A DNA stretch of 64,000 nt, from contig NZ_JBHSSW010000008.1 in assembly GCF_042659465.1 (NCBI RefSeq), positions 37,755-101,754 on the forward strand, read 5' to 3'. Made by a program: the position numbers and the translations under genes. The notes under the pieces were generated by a model. That model saw nothing but the letters and a program-made list of their open reading frames with translations, did no database searches and was not told the DNA's origin. Positions 31,667 to 41,350 of the stretch are shown one piece after another (the stretch's first letter is position 1; each line of letters opens with the position of its first letter). The stretch comes from Ponticaulis profundi (lineage in GTDB: Bacteria > Pseudomonadota > Alphaproteobacteria > Caulobacterales > Hyphomonadaceae).

Positions 31667-31770
31667 TCTATTCCTCCCGATTTCCCGAATTCTCCTGAAT
31701 GCATTAACCGTCAGCAAAGCGTTATTTTGTATGTTTCACCGTGCATAACGATGCAGAAAGAGACAATCCG

Positions 31771-32082
31771 ATGTTTGGTTTCTTGAAAAAACGCAAAGAA
31801 GAGGTCGAGGACTTCCACGAAGACGACGAGGCTGAGCTGAAAGCTTACATTCCCCGTCCATCGCGTGAATCTGCCTATAAAGAAGCGACCATCACCTTTC
31901 CATCAGGCTATAAATGCCGAGGTATTGTGCTGGATCACAGCGACACCGGCGTTCGCATGCGTTTCCAGACCATTGAACCTCTTCCGGAGTATGTGCAACT
32001 CGATGTGCCTGCGCTCCGTATCCACACCCAATCGCGTGTTGCCTGGCGCGACACCATCGATTTCGGGCTGGAATTCGTCTGA
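31771..32082 (+). CDS. PilZ-domain protein
   Basis: The 103-residue protein consists mainly of a PilZ domain: YKCRGIVLDHSDTGVRMRF (the D.S..G motif) followed by beta strands ending RVAWRDTIDFGLEF. The upstream RxxxR motif is incomplete, seen as RPSRES and K in place of the second arginine pair. Binding of c-di-GMP is therefore not certain. Start ATG at 31771; an upstream GTG (31741) is the alternative. It stands alone next to a terminator. Confidence 0.8.
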   Translation: MFGFLKKRKEEVEDFHEDDEAELKAYIPRPSRESAYKEATITFPSGYKCRGIVLDHSDTGVRMRFQTIEPLPEYVQLDVPALRIHTQSRVAWRDTIDFGLEFV

Positions 32083-32107
32083 CAATTCCATCTCCACAGA
32101 ACACGAG

Positions 32108-32143
32108 AACACCCGCCTGCAAATGCATGCGGGTGTTTCGCTT
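32108..32143 (+). terminator. Rho-independent terminator
   Basis: AACACCCGC pairs with GCGGGTGTT around CTGCAAATGCAT, followed by TCGCTTT. It ends the PilZ transcript and lies between convergent genes. Confidence 0.8.
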
Positions 32144-32158
32144 TGTACCCTTGTTTGA

Positions 32159-33358
32159 CTAGCCGACTCTCAGCTTTTCAAACGGGATGTCCTTGTCGAC
32201 GCGGACATCCTGAGGAAGTCCGAGCACACGTTCGGCGATGATGTTCTTCAGAATTTCATCAGTACCACCAGCGATACGCAGGCCAGGTGCCCACATGAAG
32301 CTTTGCTGGAAGATCGCCTTCATCGGCGCCAGCTCTTCATCAGAGATGATGCCGTAATGGTCCTGCAGCTCAATGCCGGTATTACAGATGTCCTGAAGCT
32401 GGTTCGCTGTTAGAATTTTACCGATGGAGTTCTCTGGTCCCGGCGTTTCGCCTTTGGAAAGCGCCGTTTGTGTGCGGAACTTGGTCAGCTTGTAGCCCTG
32501 TGCCGCAACATACCAGTCAGCCAATTTCTCACGGAATGCCTGGTCGGACAGGATACCGATCTGACGTGCATACTCCATGATTTCGGAATAATCCGGACCT
32601 GGCGAACCACCGACGGCAAGACGCTCGTTCATCAGTGTGACGAGCGCGACCTTCCAGCCAGCGCCAACTTCGCCCAGACGGTCGGAATCCGGAATACGAA
32701 CGTCGGTGAAATACACCTCGTTAAACTCACGACCACCAGATGCCTGGTGAATCGGACGCGCTTCAACACCGGCCTGCTTCATATCCACGATGAACATAGT
32801 CAGACCTTTGTGCTTCGGCACGGTCGGATCTGTACGCGTCAGAAGAATACCGTAATCGGAATAGTGCGCACCAGACGTCCACACCTTCTGGCCGTTGATG
32901 ACCCACTCGTCACCATCTTTCACAGCGCGCGTTTTCAGGCCCGCAACGTCAGAACCGGCAGACGGCTCAGAAAACAGCTGGCACCAGATCTCTTCACCCA
33001 TCAGGGCTTTCTGGACATAGCGCTTTTTGTGCTCGTCGGATCCAAAAGCAATGACGGTCGGAATGCACATGCCCAGACCAATCTGGAAAGGCCCGGTGGG
33101 CGCATCGAATTTGCCTTCTTCCTGATTCCAGACAACCTGCTGCATGGGTGTACCACCGCGGCCGCCAATTTCTTTCGGCCAGGTAATATTGGCATAACCC
33201 GCCTGCGCTTTGGTTTTCTGCCAGGCTTTTGCCCGCTTCAGAAATTCTTCGCCGCGTTCACGTGGCTGCGCTTCTGATTTTGGTTTCAGATGTTTGGACA
33301 GGAAGGCATTCGCTTCTGCCCGGAATTCTGCTTCTTCTGGGGTATCGTTGAAGTCCAT
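32159..33358 (-). CDS. Acyl-CoA dehydrogenase (FadE-type, subunit A)
   Basis: The 399-residue protein has the full acyl-CoA dehydrogenase architecture: N-terminal helices, YYQLFSEPSAGSDVAGLKTR-like FAD segment (as QLFSEPSAGSDVAGL), and C-terminal GGTDEILKNIIAERVLGLP. At the position of the medium-chain catalytic glutamate (E.GT) it has AGGT, so catalysis may rely on a different acidic residue or on a partner subunit, as in heteromeric steroid and phytate-like FadE enzymes. It is 18 bases downstream of another dehydrogenase gene, so the two products likely form one complex. Confidence 0.88.
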   Translation of the reverse strand: MDFNDTPEEAEFRAEANAFLSKHLKPKSEAQPRERGEEFLKRAKAWQKTKAQAGYANITWPKEIGGRGGTPMQQVVWNQEEGKFDAPTGPFQIGLGMCIPTVIAFGSDEHKKRYVQKALMGEEIWCQLFSEPSAGSDVAGLKTRAVKDGDEWVINGQKVWTSGAHYSDYGILLTRTDPTVPKHKGLTMFIVDMKQAGVEARPIHQASGGREFNEVYFTDVRIPDSDRLGEVGAGWKVALVTLMNERLAVGGSPGPDYSEIMEYARQIGILSDQAFREKLADWYVAAQGYKLTKFRTQTALSKGETPGPENSIGKILTANQLQDICNTGIELQDHYGIISDEELAPMKAIFQQSFMWAPGLRIAGGTDEILKNIIAERVLGLPQDVRVDKDIPFEKLRVG

Positions 33359-33376
33359 GAGTTTCTCTCCCTGTTC

Positions 33377-34492
33377 TTACGCTGCGTTCTTCTGCTCAAG
33401 GGCAGAGACGAGCTTTTCTTTCCACAGTTTCGGGCTACCGGCCTGCACGGCCAGAAGCTTCGCACGGCGATAGAAGAGGTGACAATCAACCTCCCAGGTA
33501 AAGCCCATACCGCCATGTGTCTGAATGTTTTCCTTGGAAGCGAACCAAAATGACTCACAGCCCGAAACACGTGACAGAGCGGCGGCTTCCGGCAGTTCAG
33601 AGGCATCCGTGGATAGAGCCCATGCACCATAATACGCGTTGGAACGCGCGACCTGGCTCTTGACCCACATTTCAGCAAGCTTGTGCTTGATAGCCTGGTT
33701 GCCACCGATTGGACGACCGAACGCATAACGTTCTTTCGCATAATCCGTCGCCATGTCGACAGCGACGTCTGATCCACCGACTTGCTCAAATGCGAGCAGG
33801 ACAGCCGCACGATCCAGAACTTTCGCAGCGAGCTCCGCGCCCGCACCTGCCGCACCGAGACGCTCGCCCGGCACATTATTAAATTCGATCTGCGCGTGCG
33901 AACGTGTTGGATCGAGCGTCTTGACCGTCTTGCGCGTCACACCATCTGCGCTGAGGTCCACCAGGACGAGAGACGCGCCAGAGCCCTCTTTCGCAAAGAC
34001 TATGGCATGCGTTGCGATGTCACCATCTGTGACGGGAATTTTGACGCCGTTAACGACCGAACCATCAAAGCTGGTTTTCAGGTTCGATGCATCCGGAGCA
34101 CCCGGTCCCTCAGAGAACGCCCATGCGCCGATGACGTCGCCTTCAGCCACTTTCGGCAGAATGGCTTGTTTTTGCTCATTAGATGCAGCCAGCTTCACAG
34201 CTTCTGTAAAAAAATACACTGTCGATGAAAATGGCACCGGCGCAAGCACACGTCCCATCTCTTCGGCCAGAACGCACACCTCAAGCATGCCCAGGCCAAG
34301 ACCACCAAATTCTTCTGGAATCGCTGTCCCCAGCCAGCCCATTTCAACAATGCCTTTCCAGACGGCTTCGTTGTAGGCCATGTCATCATCATTCAGCACT
34401 TTACGCACTTCCGGGATGGAGCACGTTTCAGTCAGGAATTTTCGGGCCTGATCACCCAGAAACTTCTGATCCTCTGAAAAATCGAAATTCAT
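33377..34492 (-). CDS. Acyl-CoA dehydrogenase (FadE-type, subunit B)
   Basis: The 371-residue acyl-CoA dehydrogenase is shorter at the C-terminus. It begins MNFDFSEDQKFLGDQARKF, contains AWAFSEGPGAPDASNLKT (FAD region) and ends QTHGGMGFTWEVDCHLFYRRAKLL rather than with GGTxEI. This composition is typical of one half of alpha2beta2 FadE pairs. Its operon partner downstream should supply the other half. Substrate may be a bulky or branched acyl-CoA. Confidence 0.87.
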   Translation of the reverse strand: MNFDFSEDQKFLGDQARKFLTETCSIPEVRKVLNDDDMAYNEAVWKGIVEMGWLGTAIPEEFGGLGLGMLEVCVLAEEMGRVLAPVPFSSTVYFFTEAVKLAASNEQKQAILPKVAEGDVIGAWAFSEGPGAPDASNLKTSFDGSVVNGVKIPVTDGDIATHAIVFAKEGSGASLVLVDLSADGVTRKTVKTLDPTRSHAQIEFNNVPGERLGAAGAGAELAAKVLDRAAVLLAFEQVGGSDVAVDMATDYAKERYAFGRPIGGNQAIKHKLAEMWVKSQVARSNAYYGAWALSTDASELPEAAALSRVSGCESFWFASKENIQTHGGMGFTWEVDCHLFYRRAKLLAVQAGSPKLWKEKLVSALEQKNAA

Positions 34493-34676
34493 TGGAGCTT
34501 CCTCATCTCGTCTTGCTGTTTTTTGTTATTGTTCTGTCTTACGTAAACGGAAACTAGCACCCTATCGCCCGGAGAAAAGAGTGTCGTTGCGGCAAGCATA
34601 GCCGCTTTTTTTCCGAATGCGTTCACGACCTTCTAACTCGATTATGAGATGGTGCCCTCAAACAAGGGGAATGCAA
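34493..34676. other. Divergent promoter region
   Basis: About 180 bases separate the acyl-CoA dehydrogenase pair and the next rightward gene. The stretch is AT-richer near 34510-34560 and must contain promoters in both directions. I see no strong operator. Confidence 0.35.
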
Positions 34677-35246
34677 ATGGCGAAGGCGCTGTTTCACAAA
34701 AATCAGAAAGTCTATGTAAAACCTGTCGGCACATGGGCGCTTGTCGAGCGCGTCCTGCCTCAATGGGTCAAGGGCATGGATGAGCCTCTGCGCATTCACT
34801 ATGACGTCGGTCTTGGACGCGACTTTAACGCCAATGAGCTTCAAAGCGAAGAAACACTGAACCAACGCAGCTCTGACGACAGTCAGTTATTGCTAGAGCA
34901 GTGGCGTGTTTTCCGTGCGAAGAATCGCTGGGGCAATGACGACGACAATCGCAACCACCCCCATCCTGGCACCTTCCCTGTTGTTCAGACAGATGAAAAC
35001 GACTGGGGCGGCTGGCGTGTCCCCGGTTCTGAATATGACCGCGATCCACACCGTATCGAGTATCAGGCCCGCTTGATTGCAAATTCACCGAACATGCTGA
35101 AATTGCTCAAGAAGGTTGTAGATATGGTGTCCCACGCACCTGAGAACTACCCGTCCGAAATGCGGGAAGTCGCCCGAACCGGCGTCCATATCCTGCGGCA
35201 CATTTACGATGTACCGGAGCAGCTGCCGTCAGAAGCGGCTGAATAA
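34677..35246 (+). CDS. Conserved hypothetical protein
   Basis: The 189-residue protein begins MAKALFHKNQKVYVKPVGTW and contains an aromatic-rich middle with WGNDDDNRNHPHPGTFP and DENDWGGWRVPGSEYD. It has no signal peptide or membrane helix. AGGGG precedes the ATG at good spacing; an upstream ATG at 34671 is too close to it. I believe it belongs to an alphaproteobacterial conserved family of unknown function. Confidence 0.7.
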   Translation: MAKALFHKNQKVYVKPVGTWALVERVLPQWVKGMDEPLRIHYDVGLGRDFNANELQSEETLNQRSSDDSQLLLEQWRVFRAKNRWGNDDDNRNHPHPGTFPVVQTDENDWGGWRVPGSEYDRDPHRIEYQARLIANSPNMLKLLKKVVDMVSHAPENYPSEMREVARTGVHILRHIYDVPEQLPSEAAE

Positions 35247-35272
35247 CCCATCCCCCAAAATCAAAACTGGAC

Positions 35273-35300
35273 AAAAGGCGGAGAACTCTCCGCCTTTTTT
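35273..35300 (+). terminator. Rho-independent terminator
   Basis: GGCGGAGA and TCTCCGCC form an eight-base stem around AC, with A run before and TTTTTT after. It ends the hypothetical-protein transcript. Confidence 0.9.
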
Positions 35301-35441
35301 GTCTGACGCAACGTCGGCCAGGGCATTTGAGATCAATCGATCATGTTCAACCTTAAGATCAGGTAGCTGGAACGCCCCACCCCCTTTCTATTGCCGCCCC
35401 GAATGACTAGTTAGGAACTAATCTTATTCATCGGAGCGAAC

Positions 35442-38081
35442 ATGCGCACTGACACACCCCAGCCAGTCTTGCTGAAAGACTACGAACCTTATCCGTTTGC
35501 GATCCCAAGCGTCTCAATGACCTTTCAGCTGGATCCGAAAGAGACACGCGTTGTCACAAAGATGAAGGTCGAGCGCACCGGCGCGGCACATGAAAATATG
35601 GTGTTGAACGGTGAAGCCTTCGAACGCGTCGGCGCCATGCTGGTCAATGGCAAGCAAGTCGATGATGACGACATGCTGAAGGACGATACGACCCTCACCC
35701 TGATGAACCTGCCACATGAATTCGAGCTCGAGACCGAGATCTGGATTTCACCGGAGAAGAATACCGAACTGTCGGGCCTCTATATGTCTGGTGGGCGCTT
35801 CTGCACGCAGTGTGAATCGGAAGGCTTTCGACGTATCACTTACTGGCCGGATCGCCCGGACGTTATGTCGGTCTTCAGCGTGCGGCTCGAAGCAGATGTA
35901 AAGCTTGCTCCAACGCTGCTTTCCAATGGCAATCCTGGTATTGCTGGCGCGATCAGCGAAGAGCGCCATTTTGCCGAGTGGCACGACCCGCATCCGAAAC
36001 CATCTTATCTCTTTGCACTGTGTGGCGGCGACTACGACGTCTTCGCAGACCAGTTCACCACCATGTCTGGCAATGAGGTTCAGCTATCGATCTTCGTCGA
36101 TAAGGGCGACGCAGAACGCGCGGCTTATGCCATGGACAGCCTGAAACGGGCGATGAAATGGGATGAGGATGTGTTCGGCCGCGAATACGACCTCGACGTT
36201 TTCAACATTGTGGCCGTACGCGACTTCAATTTTGGCGCGATGGAAAACAAAGGTCTCAACATCTTTAACTCGGCCTACGTCCTGGCTGATGCAGACACGG
36301 CGACCGATGGCGACTTCGAAGCCATTGAAAGCATTGTCGGCCACGAATATTTTCACAACTGGACGGGCAACCGCATCACCTGCCGCGACTGGTTCCAGCT
36401 CTGCCTGAAAGAAGGCCTGACGGTGTTCCGGGATCAGGAGTTTTCAGCTGACATGCGTTCGCGCCCTGTGCAACGCATCAAGGATGTCATCCGTCTGCGT
36501 GGACGTCAGTTCGCCGAGGACGCCGGTCCACTTGCACACCCTGTGCGCCCGGACCGTTATGGCAGCATTGATAACCTCTACACGGCCACCGTCTATGAGA
36601 AAGGCGCCGAACTGATCCGCGCCCTGAAAACCTATATCGGTGAGGACGCCTTCAAGGAGGGCATGGACCTTTATTTCGACAAGTATGATGGCACGGCCAC
36701 AACGATTGAGGCTTTCTATGAGGGCTTCGAAAAGGCAGTCGGCTTTGACCTGTCACGCTTTCGCACCTGGTACGCTCAGGCGGGCACTCCGGTTGTGACG
36801 ATCGAAAGAGTCACAAGCCAAGACAGCAATGAAGCATGGTTGAAACTAACCCAGAAGATCGACCCGACACCGGGGCAGACCGAAAAGAAACCGGTTCCGA
36901 TCCCGCTGCGCCTGACGGCGTTCACCGAAGACGGCACACAGATCAATCCCGAAACGGGTGAGCCCTGCGCAGATCATGACAGCGACGTGGTCCTGCTGAT
37001 GGACCAGGAGACAGATCTCGCGCTCGCACCAAATGCACAGAACGCGCTGGTTTCGGCCAATCGCAATTTCAGCGCTCCGGTAAAAATTCAGCAGGATCTG
37101 ACAGACGCCGAGCGCCTGAAACTGGTGACGACTGAAACCGATTCTTTTGCGAAATGGGAAGCATTGCAGACGCTTTCCCGCGCAGCCTTGCTGGATATGG
37201 CGAAGCAGATCGCTTCTGGTGCGACACCGAACGTCCCGACCGCGCTCGTCAAAGCACAAGCCGAAGCCACGTTGGCAACAGCCGGTGAAGATCCGGCATT
37301 TGCTGCACAATTGCTGACACTTCCGGGTGTTGGTGAGCTGTTCATGGAAATGACCCCGGCAGACCCAGCCGCCATTTACGAAGCCAAGCGTCTTGTGCGC
37401 GCTGCCCTTCAGGCTGAGCTGAAAGACGCAATCTTTGCTTCTCTTGATGCGGCAAAGGCTGACACGGGCGAGTTCTCACCGGATGCAGCATCCGCAGGCC
37501 GCCGCTCCCTGAACGCGGCTTATATCGACCTCTTGTCTGCCACCGGCACAGATCATGCCGAACGCATCTATCAGGCATTTGATGACGCGAAGAACATGAC
37601 TGATACGATGGCGGCGCTGCGTGCCCTCTCCTATTGCGGTGGAACATATTATGATCAGGCTGTCAGCGCCTTCGAAGCCAAATGGAAATCGTCTCCACTC
37701 GTCATGGACAAATGGTTCTCCGTACAGTCCACCCGACCGGATCACGACGCCATTGAACGCGTCAAAACTCTGCTCGAACATGAAGACTTCGACTGGAAGA
37801 ACCCGAACCGCGTTCGCTCTGTCGCGGGTGCGTTTGCGATGGGCAACCATGTCGCCTTCCATGATGCCAGCGGCGATGGCTACGCACTACTGGGCGATGT
37901 TATCCGCAAAGTTGATCCGCTGAATGGCGCGCTCTCCGCCCGTCTTTTAACGTCATTCGAACAATGGCGCCGCGTCGACGAAAAGCGTCAGGCCCTGGCA
38001 AAACAGGTTCTGACCGAGCTGCAGAATGCGAAACTGTCCAAGAATGCGATGGACATCGTCTCACGCGCGCTGGCCAGCTAA
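35442..38081 (+). CDS. pepN: Aminopeptidase N
   Basis: The 879-residue enzyme is an M1 metallopeptidase of the Escherichia coli PepN type. Seen are GAMENKGLNIFN (exopeptidase motif, about residues 264-275) and HEYFHNWTGNRITCRDWFQL with the zinc ligands (about 301) and the downstream glutamate in LKEGLTVFRDQEF. Length and C-terminal helical domain are full. It removes N-terminal residues from peptides in the cytoplasm. The start codon ATG at 35442 follows a purine-rich ATTCATCGGAGCG site. Confidence 0.95.
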   Translation: MRTDTPQPVLLKDYEPYPFAIPSVSMTFQLDPKETRVVTKMKVERTGAAHENMVLNGEAFERVGAMLVNGKQVDDDDMLKDDTTLTLMNLPHEFELETEIWISPEKNTELSGLYMSGGRFCTQCESEGFRRITYWPDRPDVMSVFSVRLEADVKLAPTLLSNGNPGIAGAISEERHFAEWHDPHPKPSYLFALCGGDYDVFADQFTTMSGNEVQLSIFVDKGDAERAAYAMDSLKRAMKWDEDVFGREYDLDVFNIVAVRDFNFGAMENKGLNIFNSAYVLADADTATDGDFEAIESIVGHEYFHNWTGNRITCRDWFQLCLKEGLTVFRDQEFSADMRSRPVQRIKDVIRLRGRQFAEDAGPLAHPVRPDRYGSIDNLYTATVYEKGAELIRALKTYIGEDAFKEGMDLYFDKYDGTATTIEAFYEGFEKAVGFDLSRFRTWYAQAGTPVVTIERVTSQDSNEAWLKLTQKIDPTPGQTEKKPVPIPLRLTAFTEDGTQINPETGEPCADHDSDVVLLMDQETDLALAPNAQNALVSANRNFSAPVKIQQDLTDAERLKLVTTETDSFAKWEALQTLSRAALLDMAKQIASGATPNVPTALVKAQAEATLATAGEDPAFAAQLLTLPGVGELFMEMTPADPAAIYEAKRLVRAALQAELKDAIFASLDAAKADTGEFSPDAASAGRRSLNAAYIDLLSATGTDHAERIYQAFDDAKNMTDTMAALRALSYCGGTYYDQAVSAFEAKWKSSPLVMDKWFSVQSTRPDHDAIERVKTLLEHEDFDWKNPNRVRSVAGAFAMGNHVAFHDASGDGYALLGDVIRKVDPLNGALSARLLTSFEQWRRVDEKRQALAKQVLTELQNAKLSKNAMDIVSRALAS

Positions 38082-38198
38082 TAGAAATGGGCCAGCATTC
38101 TGCTGCTGGCTCCCTTTCAACATAAAACCAATAATTTCCATCAAGCGTTCTTTAACGACAGCGTTTTAATCTGTTCAGTTGAATGAAACTGTTCAGAA

Positions 38199-38825
38199 AT
38201 GGACGCTGTCCTTATGTCGAACCCTGCAATGAACCGACTGAATGTGCTGATTGTCGATGACAACAAGCACATGATCACGATCGTGAAGACATTGCTGCGC
38301 GGTTTCGGCATGAACCGGTTTCTCGAAGCCAATGATGCGGCCGAAGCCTTCGATATTGTGCGCTCTGAGCATATTGACTTCATCATCGTCGACTACCTCA
38401 TGGATATTCTCGACGGCACAGACTTCGTGCGCTTGGTCCGAACCGGGGAAGACAGCCCGAACCCTTTTATTCCGATCATCATGCTTTCGGCCTATTCCGA
38501 ACGCTCAAAGGTTGTGGCAGCTCGCGATGCTGGCGTCACAGAATTCTGCTGCAAGCCCGTGACAGCGACCGAGCTCTTCCGCAAGGTTCAATCTATCGTC
38601 AACAGTCCCCGCCCTTTCATTCGGACCCCCCACTTCTTTGGACCAGATCGGCGCCGTCTCAAACTGGACAGCTATCGTGGCCCTGAACGCCGCGAAGAAG
38701 AAAAAGATGTGACTGAGGAAACGTCTGATATCGAAGCGACCGAGACAGAAGCCGACAACAGCCAGGCCGATATCGACGCATTGATGAATGATGATGCGGG
38801 CTCAGAGAATTCGGAAGCAGCCTAA
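38199..38825 (+). CDS. Response regulator with acidic tail
   Basis: The receiver domain occupies about residues 12-135: VLIVDDNKHM (acidic pocket), FIIVDYLMDILDG (phosphoacceptor aspartate in VDY), MLSAYSERS and CKPVT. The C-terminal 70 residues are acidic and polar with no DNA-binding domain. The start may be the ATG at 38199 or the one at 38214. The histidine kinase gene 94 bases downstream on the same strand is the obvious partner candidate, and the tail may mediate protein contact rather than transcription control. Confidence 0.88.
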   Translation: MDAVLMSNPAMNRLNVLIVDDNKHMITIVKTLLRGFGMNRFLEANDAAEAFDIVRSEHIDFIIVDYLMDILDGTDFVRLVRTGEDSPNPFIPIIMLSAYSERSKVVAARDAGVTEFCCKPVTATELFRKVQSIVNSPRPFIRTPHFFGPDRRRLKLDSYRGPERREEEKDVTEETSDIEATETEADNSQADIDALMNDDAGSENSEAA

Positions 38826-38919
38826 CTGATTCCCACACTCTCCTGCGGTTAACACCAGGTTAACAATTGGAGGCTTATCAGAATCATGTGCTTTTACAGA
38901 GTGCATTTTGGGGTAGGCA

Positions 38920-41349
38920 TTGGCAAAGAAGAAGGTCTCTCAGCCAGCAGAAGACGGCATTGGTGCACCTAAAAAAGCGCGCGCCAGTGGCAGCGCCGCC
39001 TTGTCTCGTCTCAGCTTCCTCGCCGCACTCTTCCTGATCGTTGAAATCGCAGTCATTGTGGTAATGGGATGGGACGATTTCAAACGGGAAAACACACTGG
39101 AAATCAAACGCTTAAGATCAGAAGTGCAACGCGTGGAAGAAGCCTTCACCGGCGCCAGATCTCGCTTTGATTCCACGCTAGGCATGTCTGCGGCTTATGG
39201 CGTGAACACCCGCGCTGTTGAATCCCAACTACGCGGCGCCGAACGCGTTTTCCGAATTTCACCATCGGGAGAGCGAGCCTCGCTCGCCGATCAGGCGACC
39301 CGCGCAATGGCAAGCCAGATGTTCGAACGCGGTGAGACGATCGGCGTGACCGAACGAAATCTTGTTGTCTTAGCCAGCGCAGGTCAGCAAACCTATGCCG
39401 CAAGCTTTCCGCTCCATGCCATTATTCCGGATCTGGCTCAAAACGAAGCTCTGCAAATCCGGGGCAAGACGCCGAACGCCGTCATCGCCAGCTTTGGCTC
39501 GAGCCGCATCCTGAACACGATGGAAGCCGGGCTTTTCGGCTTTGGTGGTGGATTTGATCAGGCTTGGAATCGACACACCAATTATTGCGACTCCATGTCT
39601 GGCACGACGCTGGAAATCTGCCGGGTTTCCGCCCGACCATGGTTTACCGTCATCGGTTCTGCGAGCGTCATTGCCTATTCCATGCTCTTCCTCGCTCCGG
39701 TCTTGGCGGTGATCACGCTTCTTGGCTTCATTCGCGAAAACGTGTCGCGCATTTCCAACATCCGCAATGAGCACAAGCAGCGGATGGCAGCGCAGCACTT
39801 CGATATTTCCAGTTCCAATCTTCATGCACTTTCACAGCAGATTGAGACGAGCTTCTGGGAAGTCGACAAAGCCTTTGCGGAAATCCGCTTTAGCGGACAG
39901 CTCGCCAAGTATCTGCACATCTCGCCCGGCAAAGGCGTTCCGCTTGAATCTCTGGTGACTGTTTTTGGCGAACACACAGCAAAGCGCTTTGTCATCGCGC
40001 TCAAAAAAAGCATGGAAGATGGCCACCTCAAGGGCGTTATCGGCCTTGATTCCGGACATGGTCGTCGTTTTGTCGAGTTTCGTGGCTATGCGCCTCCCCA
40101 TGCCAGGGATGTGGCGATGTGCGGCATCGCGATTGATGTCACCGATCGACGTCACCTTGAAGAACGCATGCGCATGTCTGAAGCCCGGCTGCGTAACGCT
40201 CTGTCCGGATTTATTCTGCCGGTCGCTTTGTGGGATGAGCGCAAGCGCCTCATTTTCTGGAATTCCGCCTTCGAGCAGGCGTTTGATTTTGACGAAGGCA
40301 AATTACGCCCAGGCATGGCTTATGACCATGTGAATATGGAACTGAACCGGGGCGTGCGCATCGACCGGTCTACTGACAGCGCGCATGGCGAACGCGAACT
40401 TCTGCTGCGCGATGGACGCTGGTTCTCACTGGCAGAACGCGCCACCACATCTGGCCTCATGCTGACGGTCTGTAACGATATTTCAGCGCTGAAAATGCAG
40501 CAGGACGAGCACCTGCGGAACGAGAAAAAACTCAAGCGTCTCGTGTCAGAACTGGAGCGCTCAGAAGGTAAAGCGAGCGAGCTGACTCGGAAATACGCCG
40601 AAGAGAAAACAAAGGCCGAGCATGCGAGCAAAGCCAAGGGCAGCTTCCTTGCCAATATGAGCCACGAACTGCGTACACCGTTGAACGCCATTAACGGCTT
40701 CTCGGAAATGCTCGTAAAAGAGGTCTTTGGCCCGCTCGGTGACGAACGCTATCATTCCTATGCGCAGGATATTCTCGTATCCGGTCAGCACCTGCTCGAC
40801 ATGATCAATGACATTCTGGACATGGCGAAAATTGAGTCCGGCAAGATGACGATCAACACCAAACCGATTGATCCGATCGATCCGGTGGATGCGGCCATCC
40901 GCATGATCCGTCGCAAGGCAGACGAGAAAGACCTGAAACTGGAACTCGTCCACAATGATGATGTTCGCGAGATTGAAGCTGACCACCGCGCCGTCCGACA
41001 GATGGTGCTCAACCTGGTCTCGAACGCCATCAAGTTCACGCAGGCGGATGGTCGCGTGACGGTGCAGGTATACAATGCCGGTGACGGCGTTGCGATTGCG
41101 GTTCAGGACACTGGCGTGGGCATCGCGGAAGAAGATCTGCCACGTCTCGCGAACCCGTTCGAGCAGGTCGAAGCCAATCAGGATATGAACCCGAATGGCA
41201 CTGGTCTCGGCCTGGCGCTCACCCGTTCACTGGCCGAAATGCATGGGGGTCGATTCCAGATCGATAGTGAAGTCGGCGTGGGCACGACTGTGACGCTCTT
41301 TTTGCCAGCTCAACAGCCGGACGAAACCGACCGGATTGAGGCTGCTTAG
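38920..41349 (+). CDS. PAS sensor histidine kinase (PleC/DivJ-like core)
   Basis: The 809-residue kinase starts with TTG at 38920, preceded by GGGG. It has membrane helices near residues 30-50 and 245-265 enclosing a periplasmic region of about 190 residues, two PAS-like cytoplasmic domains, and HisKA/HATPase domains. The phosphorylated histidine lies in FLANMSHELRTPLNAINGFSEM (about residue 580), then GPLGDERY, ISGQHLLDMINDILDMAKIESG and GTGLGLAL. The H-box region with GPLG resembles the PleC/DivJ/PdhS group that acts on DivK-like regulators in Caulobacterales-type cell cycle control. The neighbouring response regulator is the most likely partner. Confidence 0.9.
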   Translation: MAKKKVSQPAEDGIGAPKKARASGSAALSRLSFLAALFLIVEIAVIVVMGWDDFKRENTLEIKRLRSEVQRVEEAFTGARSRFDSTLGMSAAYGVNTRAVESQLRGAERVFRISPSGERASLADQATRAMASQMFERGETIGVTERNLVVLASAGQQTYAASFPLHAIIPDLAQNEALQIRGKTPNAVIASFGSSRILNTMEAGLFGFGGGFDQAWNRHTNYCDSMSGTTLEICRVSARPWFTVIGSASVIAYSMLFLAPVLAVITLLGFIRENVSRISNIRNEHKQRMAAQHFDISSSNLHALSQQIETSFWEVDKAFAEIRFSGQLAKYLHISPGKGVPLESLVTVFGEHTAKRFVIALKKSMEDGHLKGVIGLDSGHGRRFVEFRGYAPPHARDVAMCGIAIDVTDRRHLEERMRMSEARLRNALSGFILPVALWDERKRLIFWNSAFEQAFDFDEGKLRPGMAYDHVNMELNRGVRIDRSTDSAHGERELLLRDGRWFSLAERATTSGLMLTVCNDISALKMQQDEHLRNEKKLKRLVSELERSEGKASELTRKYAEEKTKAEHASKAKGSFLANMSHELRTPLNAINGFSEMLVKEVFGPLGDERYHSYAQDILVSGQHLLDMINDILDMAKIESGKMTINTKPIDPIDPVDAAIRMIRRKADEKDLKLELVHNDDVREIEADHRAVRQMVLNLVSNAIKFTQADGRVTVQVYNAGDGVAIAVQDTGVGIAEEDLPRLANPFEQVEANQDMNPNGTGLGLALTRSLAEMHGGRFQIDSEVGVGTTVTLFLPAQQPDETDRIEAA

Positions 41350-41350
41350 T

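Noticed and set aside
38082..38115. Hairpin after pepN (GCCAGC/GCTGGC) as terminator
   Set aside because: There is no T tract after the stem, so a rho-independent terminator is not supported.
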